A stretch of DNA of 33,599 bases from Rikenellaceae bacterium (lineage in GTDB: Bacteria > Bacteroidota > Bacteroidia > Bacteroidales > UBA932). Shown here in pieces: positions 8,034 to 15,239 of the stretch (position 1 is the stretch's first letter; each line of letters starts with the position of its first letter). Both the position numbers and the translations under genes were made by a program. The notes below the pieces were generated by a model. That model was not told the origin of the DNA. It worked only from the letters and a program-made list of their open reading frames with translations, and did not search any database. The stretch spans positions 1 through 33,599 of the forward strand of contig CAAGFN010000032.1 in assembly GCA_900769145.1 (NCBI GenBank), written 5' to 3'.

Positions 8034-8948
8034 ATGAAATTCTATAAGTATCACGGGGCCGGCAATGACTTTCTCATTGCCGACGGCAGGGAGACCTGCA
8101 TTGACCTCGGCGCTGAGTCGATTTCCGCATTGTGTGACCGCCATACCGGATTCGGTGCAGATGGTGTCATGGTTCTGGAGGATAGTGAAGATTTTGATTT
8201 CAGGATGCGTTATTACAATTCGGACGGCTCCGGAGGTATGATGTGCGGCAATGGGGGCAGATGTATCGTGGCCTTTGCCGCAGACCTGGGATTCAGGCAT
8301 TTCCGTTTCGAGGCTCCGGACGGTCCCCACGAGGCTGAACTGATATCCGGTGAGACTGCGGCTTTCACCAATCTTCCAAGGATTGTCAGGCTGGGAATGA
8401 AGAATGTCAGCGGTGCCATGCCATATTATGGAGATGGAGGCTGCGACTGGTTTCTTGATACCGGTACAAGGCATCTCGTACGGTTTGTGGATGATATTGA
8501 CAAACTTGACGTGGTAGGGGAGGGCCGTCGCCTGAGGTATGATCCCCGGTTCGCTCCTGTCGGTGTCAATGTGAATTTCGTGAAGGTCAATTCGCCCCGC
8601 GACATTGTCGTTCGCACATACGAGAAGGGGGTAGAGGACGAGACACTGGCCTGCGGTACGGGCATCACGGCATCCGCGATGGCATCGTGGATTGCTTTTC
8701 GCATTGCAGCCAGCCGGGCTGACACATCGGCCGGTTACAATCTGTCAGGCGAACCGTTCATAGTCAATGAGCCCGGGCCTGTAGTCTGCTCTGTCCGTGC
8801 CCGGATTGCCGAACTCAAGGTGACCTTCACCCCATCCCTGGTTCTCCGCTCCGGAGAAAGCCCTGAATTTTCCGCGGAGGATGTCTTCCTCACCGGCCCG
8901 GCCGTCTTTGTCGGAATGGTCAGTACCCATAATTGCTCACTGCTCTAA
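8034..8948 (+). CDS. dapF: Diaminopimelate epimerase
   Basis: Converts LL-DAP to meso-DAP for peptidoglycan and lysine by a two-cysteine, cofactor-free mechanism. It has 304 residues from the ATG at 8034, 34 nt after the aminotransferase. GAGNDF (near residue 10) starts the fold. The first catalytic Cys, C71, lies in MMCGNGGRC, and the second, C207, in ETLACGTGITAS, preceded by the conserved acidic residues of YEKGVEDE. The substrate loop NSDGSGGMMCGNGG differs from the more common N-x-DGS-x-A-x-MCGNG. The C-terminus continues past the family-typical LTGPAVFVG with MVSTHNCSLL; a homologous scrap downstream (10289-10354) ends sooner. The gene is last in the operon. Confidence 0.95.
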   Translation: MKFYKYHGAGNDFLIADGRETCIDLGAESISALCDRHTGFGADGVMVLEDSEDFDFRMRYYNSDGSGGMMCGNGGRCIVAFAADLGFRHFRFEAPDGPHEAELISGETAAFTNLPRIVRLGMKNVSGAMPYYGDGGCDWFLDTGTRHLVRFVDDIDKLDVVGEGRRLRYDPRFAPVGVNVNFVKVNSPRDIVVRTYEKGVEDETLACGTGITASAMASWIAFRIAASRADTSAGYNLSGEPFIVNEPGPVVCSVRARIAELKVTFTPSLVLRSGESPEFSAEDVFLTGPAVFVGMVSTHNCSLL

Positions 8949-8963
8949 ACAAAAATATACTTA

Positions 8964-8987
8964 ATTTGTTTACTGTAGAAAACAAAT
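8964..8987. repeat. Inverted repeat ATTTGTTT / AAACAAAT upstream of the ATPase
   Basis: ATTTGTTT (8964-8971) and AAACAAAT (8980-8987) are perfect reverse complements with an 8-nt spacer. A further partial copy (GAACAAAT, 9013-9020) sits just before the -7 box. The repeat lies upstream of the predicted -33 box of the following gene and could be a regulator site. The region is AT-rich, so chance is possible. Confidence 0.4.
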
Positions 8988-8997
8988 CTTGTAATAA

Positions 8998-9031
8998 TTT
9001 GCTTTCTGCAATGAACAAATTGCTATATTTG
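8998..9031 (+). promoter_or_regulatory. Predicted promoter of the AAA ATPase gene
   Basis: TTTG at 8998-9001, a 22-bp spacer, and TATATTTG at 9024-9031 match the Bacteroidota promoter form. The ATG at 9052 is 20 nt beyond the -7 box, giving a short leader. It shows the ATPase is not simply the last gene of the DAP operon. Confidence 0.65.
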
Positions 9032-9051
9032 CATTAGAAACGGGTGTTTTT

Positions 9052-10251
9052 ATGGAAACGTTATTTAAAAAACAAGAAAGGTTACTTGCTCAGACCAGTA
9101 CTGATATTGTCAGAGAAATAGTCAAGTCTATACACTGGGATCATAATCTGATAGGAATCAGAGGCTCAAGAGGAGTTGGCAAGACGACTCTGATGAGGCA
9201 ATATATAAAAATGAATTATCCTCAGGGCAGCAGAGAAGTACTATATTGCACATTGGATAGTATATATTTCAGCAATCATTCTCTCCTTGAACTTATTGAA
9301 TCATTCTATCAGCAAGGCGGAAAGAGGTTGTTCTTGGATGAAGTTCATAAATATGAGACTTGGAGCAAAGAACTTAAAGAGGCAAATGATCTCTTTCCTG
9401 ATCTCAAGATTGTCTTCAGTGGTTCCTCCCTTCTGAATATTCTGAATGCAGATGCGGATCTGTCCAGGAGATGTCTCCCATATACGATGTCCGGACTGTC
9501 ATTCAGGGAATTCCTGAAATTTTATAAAGGAATTGATGTCCCCGTGTACAAACTGGAAGATATTTTACAGAATGCGGGTGAAATTTGTTCTGAAATCAAT
9601 AGAAAATGCAGACCTCTCCAGATGTTTGAGGAATATCTGCATGCCGGATATTACCCGTTCTTTTCAGGCAATCGGGAAGACTATTATATAAATCTTGAAA
9701 ATGTCGTGAATTTTATTCTTGAACAGGAAATGCCTTTGCTTTGTGGTGTGGAACCTGCGTATGTTAGAAAACTCAAGGCTTTGTTGGGCATACTTGCGGC
9801 ATCTGTTCCTTATGAGGTTGACATAACCAGACTTGCAACAACGATTGGAATTACAAGGAATTCTGTTATTTCCTATCTCCAAAGCCTTGGCAGGGCTGAA
9901 CTGTTGATACTTCTGTATTCTGATCTATTGTCTGTCAAGAAGTTGCAGAAGCCGGACAAGATTTATATCCAGAATACCAATCTGCTTTTTGCGATAGCAT
10001 CACTGCCAGTGCAGACAGGCACGGTGAGGGAAACTTTTGTGGTCAATCAATTGTCTGTAGTTCATGACGTTGAATATGGAAAGAATCATGGAGATTTTAT
10101 TGTTGATGGGAGATATACCTTTGAGGTAGGCGGGCCGGACAAGACCTTCAAGCAGATTGCCGGAATTCCGGAATCTTATATACTTGCAGACAAGATTGAA
10201 TATGCGACAGGTAATAAGTTGCCTATTTGGCTTGTAGGATTGCTGTACTAG
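9052..10251 (+). CDS. Solitary AAA_14/DUF4143-type ATPase
   Basis: 399-residue P-loop ATPase of the widespread bacterial/archaeal AAA_14 plus DUF4143 family, whose cellular role is unsettled. Walker A is GSRGVGKT (residues 38-45) and Walker B is RLFLDEVH (92-99). A sensor-like FSGSSLLN follows, then SGLSFREFLKF and the C-terminal winged-helix region (ITRLATTIGITRNSVISYLQSL). The C-terminal DUF4143-like end includes VRETFVVNQL and FEVGGPDKTFKQIA; the acidic and Lys residues there resemble a PD-(D/E)xK-like core, but this is inference. Base composition is visibly more AT-rich and codon use differs from the flanking DAP genes, which together with its own promoter points to horizontal acquisition. 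A dapF scrap lies immediately downstream. Confidence 0.85.
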   Translation: METLFKKQERLLAQTSTDIVREIVKSIHWDHNLIGIRGSRGVGKTTLMRQYIKMNYPQGSREVLYCTLDSIYFSNHSLLELIESFYQQGGKRLFLDEVHKYETWSKELKEANDLFPDLKIVFSGSSLLNILNADADLSRRCLPYTMSGLSFREFLKFYKGIDVPVYKLEDILQNAGEICSEINRKCRPLQMFEEYLHAGYYPFFSGNREDYYINLENVVNFILEQEMPLLCGVEPAYVRKLKALLGILAASVPYEVDITRLATTIGITRNSVISYLQSLGRAELLILLYSDLLSVKKLQKPDKIYIQNTNLLFAIASLPVQTGTVRETFVVNQLSVVHDVEYGKNHGDFIVDGRYTFEVGGPDKTFKQIAGIPESYILADKIEYATGNKLPIWLVGLLY

Positions 10252-10288
10252 AACTCGGAATCTTGGATTTATGCCCGGAGGGACAGTT

Positions 10289-10354
10289 GCTGCGACTGGT
10301 TTCTCGATACCGGCACTAGACATCTTGTCTCACCGGACCGGCCGTCTTTGTCGG
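10289..10354 (+). pseudogene. Remnant of a second dapF copy (two fused fragments)
   Basis: Bases 10289-10328 align with dapF 8440-8479 (35 of 40 identical) and encode CDWFLDTGTRHLV. Bases 10329-10354 align with dapF 8889-8914 (25 of 26 identical) and encode LTGPAVFVG. The two pieces abut exactly, so ~410 bp between them is missing and the reading frame breaks at the join. All six substitutions are at third codon positions and silent. Weaker similarity to the dapF tail may continue to about 10382. The rest of the 10252-10482 gap holds only the terminator below. Confidence 0.8.
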
Positions 10355-10396
10355 CACGGCGGAGTGGTGAATAGTTGTTCCGCAAATTTAAATAAC

Positions 10397-10428
10397 AGAA
10401 GGGAGGTGAAATTAATCATCTCCCTTCT
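10397..10428 (-). terminator. Terminator hairpin downstream of the minus-strand operon
   Basis: AGAAGGGAGGTGA (10397-10409) pairs with TCATCTCCCTTCT (10416-10428) across a 6-nt AATTAA loop. Twelve of 13 positions match perfectly and one is a wobble or mismatch. Read on the minus strand it follows the BACON gene stop by ~55 nt and is followed by an A/T-rich tract. Confidence 0.65.
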
Positions 10429-10482
10429 TGAAATAAACCAATGAATTAATAATGATGTAGTGGTGGTGTCATCAGTTCATGT

Positions 10483-13389
10483 TTATTTAGATACTACCAC
10501 AATGTTGTCGATATACCATCTCGGAACGACCTTTGAACCAGGCTTCATATCGAGAGGATGGATGGAAATACGCTGCCCAGGTGCCACGTTCGGAAGGCTA
10601 ACCTTGGCTGACTGCCATTCCATCTTGCCCAATGGCTGGGTAGTCTTGAGGGTTTCGCTGGTGTAAACGACTGAGTCATCAGCACCCCTTACCTCAACTA
10701 CTATATCCACAGGGTCAGTTTCATCAACACCACTTACCACACGCCTATGGCAAGCCCAGTTGAACTTAACCTCGACATTGGATGTTGCAGAAAGTTTGAT
10801 CTCAGGAATGACAAGTCCAGTGGTATAGCCGGTCTTGCCCATCTTCAGGTAATAGTGCTGAGGATAAAGAACCTTAGAACTAGGATTGAGGTCAACATAA
10901 CCCTGCTTTGCAAGCTCATCTACAAAGACGCCATCCTTCAATCCGCTGGCAGTGTATGCATTCGGCGCATTAGCATCTGGGTTGTTGTCCTCGACTGACT
11001 GTCCGAATACCTTGCCGCTGTTGGCAGCAGAGTAAGTTTCCTCAAGAGAGGCAAGCCAGTCAAAGTTGTCGGCAAAGAGAACATTTGAGCCAAGCTGGGT
11101 GAGTGATATTGTTTTGCTGAAAGAGTAAGTATCATTCTGGAAAACCACCTCAACATCTCTTGTGGCGCCTGAGTTTGCAGTGACAGTGACAGGCACGTCA
11201 TATTCACCGGCCTCTGCGCTGGTTACAGGAAGGGTAACTGCGTCTGAAGAAACCGTAAAGGCAATATTGGAAGAAATCTGAGCTGTGAATGTCTTGCCCT
11301 CCACAGGGATATATCCAAGCTGGCGTGGAAGGGTAACATCAATCCTCGGCACAAAGTTCTCCTGCTTAACAATTACCACGGCCTCAACCTTGGATTTCTC
11401 ATTGAAGAAGCGGATATAACCTGTCCTGGTGGCACCTGAGACATTGACATCGAGAGTGAAGCTATGCTCGGTCTTCTCAACGACAGCCCTGGTCGAAGGA
11501 GCCTCAACCTCCTTGATCCAGGAGTCAGAAATTGCAACCTCATACTCAACATTGGCCTGAACAGACACGCTGAACTCGTCACCTTCGCCAAGAAGGGCAT
11601 CAGTAGGCTTGCTGCAAATCACACTGATAAGCGGGTCAAGCAACTGTCCTGCAGCGGACTGGATAACCATAATCTTCTTCTCGGAGAGACCGGACTTGAT
11701 GGTGATTTCATCCTTTCTCATAACATCGAGATCACTCGGGTCGCAGGAAACCACCACGGCGGTAGGCTCGCCTGCAAGGCCTTCGGTGACATCGAGATGC
11801 AGCCAGCTTGCAGTCGTATTTACAGAGAAGTCTGAATCAGAGGTAATGGTAAGGTTCACATCAGTTGGCTCAAGGCCCTCGAAGGTAATGACACCGTTCT
11901 CAGTGCCTGCGACCTCAATGTTGGCTTCTTTCATGCCGGCCAAAGACACCACCTCCACATTGTCAAGGAACCAGCGATAAAGTTTTTCGTCAGTGGCTTT
12001 TACACCTGTGTATGCAGTAGGCCTGATGCAGATACGGGTTCCGGCTGTGGCACCGTTGATGACGATAGTCTCGTTCTTCCAGGTGAAGCCCTCACTTACT
12101 GTAAGGACTCCCGACTTGGCAGCTCCGTCAATAGTACCGTCACCTTCAATCTCAACTTCAAGATCGACAGCATCCGTGCCATTCTTTCCCCAGTCGAATG
12201 AAAGGCGGAGGTCTGTAGAACCGTCGATAGCGAATGCAGGAAGCCTTACGCCGTTGGTGTAGTTGGTCTTGCTGAACTTGAGATAGTTGCCACCGCAGAC
12301 ATAGACGGTATTGGATGAATAGAACATTGACTCATAGCCCATTTCACCTGTAAACATATCTTCGAATCCTGGGATTGCATAAGCATTTCCGTAGTTTACG
12401 GTTTTCTTGTCTCCCATTGAGTCTCCGGTTGTCCTGCCATTGTCCTTGTCCCACTGAACGAAAGGTGCAACCCAGTCGAAATTATCCCTGAAAGGAAGAT
12501 CCTTGCCGATGATAGGAGTGGCACCATTGTCCACATAGCTAACAAGAGCGATGGCTGCGAGCTTGGAGCTGACACCGATATAGTAACCGGTAACTTCAAC
12601 ATCGTGTTTGTTTATGCCAGAAATGTCCTGAACCGGGTTGTAGATGGCAGCGGACTTCTTGCCGTTGATGGTAAGATTGCCGCTTGCACAGGAAGCCAAA
12701 GCCTTGACAAGCTCGACCTTGCCGGGCGAGTATGTCTCCTCAGCCGTCACATCCTTTGCCTCAGGGTAAGCAACTTCCTCATTGCCGGTCACTGTAGCCT
12801 CGTCCAGAACGATGCCGATAAGGTCATTGACCTTTGCGACGTCGCCGGTGACGGTGATTATGTCACCGAGCTTTACAGAAGCGGTACCGCTCACGAAGAT
12901 ATTGGAAGATCCGTCGCTGATGACGAAGCCTTTCTTGGTGGTTGCCATCACCTGAGCTCCGCCAATCTTGGCCAGATCACCCTCCTTGAGAGCCACAGCC
13001 TCGGTAACGGTAATCGGGGACATCGTGCGGAAACGGTCCATCTTCTGCTTGATGGTGACCTCCACGTCGCTGATTCTATCAGAGCCTTTTATGATGATTT
13101 TAGCCTCACGAGCCTCGTCTCCGGTATTCTCATCGACAGAAAGAACTACAGGCATAGTTCCCTGACCGCTTGTAGGATCAATGGAAAGCCAGTCTTCAGT
13201 GACATCAGCTACCCAAGTGCCGTCGGCATAGATAGTGATGGTCTGTTCGGAGGCTGCAGCCGGAACGGTGTACACACTCTCTTCCGGCATAATAGCCTTC
13301 GATTCTTCTACTTCATCCTGCGCACAGCCAAAGAGAGCCATTGCAGCAACTCCGAGGAATGCGAATATTGAATATTTAGAAATTTTCAT
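10483..13389 (-). CDS. BACON / OB-fold (DUF5689-like) / jelly-roll surface lipoprotein
   Basis: 968-residue outer-surface lipoprotein. The signal peptide ends in lipobox LFGC (C22), followed by acidic residues. Domain order: BACON (about 35-115, DGTWVADVTEDWLSIDPTSG); an OB-fold-like DUF5689-type segment (about 125-215, LAKIGGAQVMA...GFVISDGSSNIFV); a jelly-roll-like module (about 300-480, DNFDWVAPFVQW to RWFLDNVEVVS); three further BACON-like repeats (about 485-770); and a second jelly-roll-like module (about 775-968, DNFDWLASLEE to RWYIDNIVVVS). BACON domains commonly bind glycans, mucin or act as spacers on surface lipoproteins, and no catalytic motif is visible. It is the last gene of its operon, 18 nt after susD. 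It is paralogous to the gene at 28116, nearly identical in the central BACON repeats (DPLISV...LLGEGD). Ligand unknown. Confidence 0.85.
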   Translation of the reverse strand: MKISKYSIFAFLGVAAMALFGCAQDEVEESKAIMPEESVYTVPAAASEQTITIYADGTWVADVTEDWLSIDPTSGQGTMPVVLSVDENTGDEAREAKIIIKGSDRISDVEVTIKQKMDRFRTMSPITVTEAVALKEGDLAKIGGAQVMATTKKGFVISDGSSNIFVSGTASVKLGDIITVTGDVAKVNDLIGIVLDEATVTGNEEVAYPEAKDVTAEETYSPGKVELVKALASCASGNLTINGKKSAAIYNPVQDISGINKHDVEVTGYYIGVSSKLAAIALVSYVDNGATPIIGKDLPFRDNFDWVAPFVQWDKDNGRTTGDSMGDKKTVNYGNAYAIPGFEDMFTGEMGYESMFYSSNTVYVCGGNYLKFSKTNYTNGVRLPAFAIDGSTDLRLSFDWGKNGTDAVDLEVEIEGDGTIDGAAKSGVLTVSEGFTWKNETIVINGATAGTRICIRPTAYTGVKATDEKLYRWFLDNVEVVSLAGMKEANIEVAGTENGVITFEGLEPTDVNLTITSDSDFSVNTTASWLHLDVTEGLAGEPTAVVVSCDPSDLDVMRKDEITIKSGLSEKKIMVIQSAAGQLLDPLISVICSKPTDALLGEGDEFSVSVQANVEYEVAISDSWIKEVEAPSTRAVVEKTEHSFTLDVNVSGATRTGYIRFFNEKSKVEAVVIVKQENFVPRIDVTLPRQLGYIPVEGKTFTAQISSNIAFTVSSDAVTLPVTSAEAGEYDVPVTVTANSGATRDVEVVFQNDTYSFSKTISLTQLGSNVLFADNFDWLASLEETYSAANSGKVFGQSVEDNNPDANAPNAYTASGLKDGVFVDELAKQGYVDLNPSSKVLYPQHYYLKMGKTGYTTGLVIPEIKLSATSNVEVKFNWACHRRVVSGVDETDPVDIVVEVRGADDSVVYTSETLKTTQPLGKMEWQSAKVSLPNVAPGQRISIHPLDMKPGSKVVPRWYIDNIVVVSK

Positions 13390-13407
13390 AACTATTCATT
13401 TTTATGC

Positions 13408-15222
13408 TTAAAAGTCAAGTCCATCAGCCCATCCCGGATTCTGCTTCAGGTTAGGATTGAGGGTTCTGTCATCAGTTGGAATAGGATAGTAATAGTCCCT
13501 TCCCGGATCAAAGCTGAACTGGCTCTGGATTGCCGCATGAGGCAGAAGATAGCCTTTGTCTGTTTCGCTGAGGAAGAAATCCTTATTAAGTTCACCGGAT
13601 AATGTCGCTTTGACAGTTTTGTCCTTTTCACCTACCCAGAAATAGAAATCGTTGTTTCCATCTCCATCAAGATCATACACACCTGGTCCAGGGAAATATG
13701 CTCCATAATAAGGACGGGCAAGAAGTTCTCCGTGCTTCCATCTCATGAGATCTGCATACCTGAATGCTTCCATAGCAAGCTCTACTGCCCTTTCACGGCG
13801 GATTTCAAGAATGACTCCTGAGTTTTCCACACCCGCAAGGTCCGGATAGAACTCTTCGCTGAGGAGATACGAATCCGGATGATTGTTGGCCTCATCCTTA
13901 TCCAAATGAGGCATCGCAACTCTGTCACGAAGTTTGTTAATGGACTTGTTGAGATCCTCCTGGGTCAATGTGCCAAGCTCGGCCTTAGCCTCTGCGAAGT
14001 TAAGATATACCTCGGCAAGACGGAAGACAGGGAGGTCATTGTAAGACTTGTCGAGTTTGTCGTAAGCGAGATTATTGTCAGGCATAACCCATTTCGACAT
14101 CTGGTATCCGGTAACGGAACAATTGGCGTTGTAAGGAAGTTTAGCCTCAGCGTATGTGTATGAGCCACCGGCCTCGGTTATTCTGGAACTTCCAGGGACA
14201 CGGAGTGTCTGGGCAAGACGGGGATCGCGGTTCTGCACCTCCTCCGCAAACATTTTGGTCTTGTATCCCTCCTGGTCAGTGAACCGTGTTCCGTCACTCA
14301 TAAGATAGGCATCAACGAATTTCTTGGTGATGTTGATAGAACGTCCATCCTCTATTGCAGTGGCCGTGGCATTGTGCATAAGGGCAATACCATAGTCGAA
14401 GTTGATTGCAAGAATATATTCAGAGGTATTGGCTTCATATTCAGAGAACAAGACTGCATAGTCGAGATCCGGCTTGCCTGTAGAATAAAGTTTGAACGGA
14501 CCGTTGTCAATCAGTTCTTCCGCTGCATCCGCTGCCTGCTGAAGATAATATTTGTAATCGTGTTCAGGATAGCTGATGTTATGATATTTCCTGAATGTTC
14601 CTTCAAAGAGACAGAAACGTGCCTTGAGAGCAAGTGCAGCCCACTTTGTCGCACGGTAGTTGAGCCCTCCGTATGAAGAAGGCAAGCCGGCAATCGCCTC
14701 GTCAATGTCCTCAATCATCTTGGTCATGACATATTCGCGGCTGTCTCTCGCGGCATAGAGCAACGGATCGCTTGAGCCAAGCTCATGGTCAACCCAAGGC
14801 ACGTCTCCGAATTTCTTCACCTTGTCAAAATAGAGGTAAACCCTGAAGAATTTGCAGAGGGCGGAATACTGGACTGCGGCATCCGGGTCTTCACACTGAA
14901 GCGGAATATAGTCAAGGCAAGTGTTAATCCTTCGCAGGTCCGTCCAAGTCCAGCTTCCACCCGATGCAGGGACAGGAAGTCGGTTGTTTCCTCCCTTGAC
15001 GAGGTTGCCCGGATTGTCCGGTGTAAACTGGTCACTCTCTTCCCAATAGATATTCTTCGGAATGAGGTTGTTGTAGAGAGGATTAGTGAAAAGCTGCAGG
15101 TCCGTCGCAGTCCTGAAATATGTGTCCGGACTGAGTTTTGACGCAGGAGCCTTGTCAAGCATATCTGCGCACGAAGTAAGTGCGAGGGCTGCCGCTGAAA
15201 GTATTATTATGAACTTTTTCAT
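13408..15222 (-). CDS. SusD/RagB-family ligand-binding lipoprotein
   Basis: Cell-surface lipoprotein of 604 residues that caps the SusC transporter and delivers ligand. Lipobox LTSC is at residues 15-18 of MKKFIIILSAAALALTSC, followed by the SusD opening ADMLDKAPASKLSPDTYF. TPR-like helices (CKFFRVYLYFDKVKKFGDVPW) and a C-terminal EIRRERAVELAMEAFRYADLMRWKHGE complete the fold. It ends NPNLKQNPGWADGLDF, as is usual for the family. I choose the ATG at 15222 over the in-frame ATG at 15237 because GGAG (15235-15232) sits at proper distance before it and the signal peptide then starts canonically. An EF-hand-like DLDGDGNND loop lies near the C-terminus. Spacing to SusC is 17 nt. Confidence 0.94.
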   Translation of the reverse strand: MKKFIIILSAAALALTSCADMLDKAPASKLSPDTYFRTATDLQLFTNPLYNNLIPKNIYWEESDQFTPDNPGNLVKGGNNRLPVPASGGSWTWTDLRRINTCLDYIPLQCEDPDAAVQYSALCKFFRVYLYFDKVKKFGDVPWVDHELGSSDPLLYAARDSREYVMTKMIEDIDEAIAGLPSSYGGLNYRATKWAALALKARFCLFEGTFRKYHNISYPEHDYKYYLQQAADAAEELIDNGPFKLYSTGKPDLDYAVLFSEYEANTSEYILAINFDYGIALMHNATATAIEDGRSINITKKFVDAYLMSDGTRFTDQEGYKTKMFAEEVQNRDPRLAQTLRVPGSSRITEAGGSYTYAEAKLPYNANCSVTGYQMSKWVMPDNNLAYDKLDKSYNDLPVFRLAEVYLNFAEAKAELGTLTQEDLNKSINKLRDRVAMPHLDKDEANNHPDSYLLSEEFYPDLAGVENSGVILEIRRERAVELAMEAFRYADLMRWKHGELLARPYYGAYFPGPGVYDLDGDGNNDFYFWVGEKDKTVKATLSGELNKDFFLSETDKGYLLPHAAIQSQFSFDPGRDYYYPIPTDDRTLNPNLKQNPGWADGLDF

Positions 15223-15231
15223 TGTCTTTTT

Positions 15232-15235
15232 CTCC
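15232..15235 (-). promoter_or_regulatory. Ribosome-binding site deciding the minus-strand susD start
   Basis: GGAG on the minus strand lies 9 nt before the ATG at 15222. The mirror gene has GGGAGGA in the same relative place, which supports the internal Met as the true start in both. Confidence 0.6.
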
Positions 15236-15239
15236 ATCT

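Noticed and set aside
9052..10354. Insertion sequence or transposon carrying the ATPase
   Set aside because: No transposase, terminal inverted repeats or target-site duplication were found; the only edge evidence is the dapF scrap.
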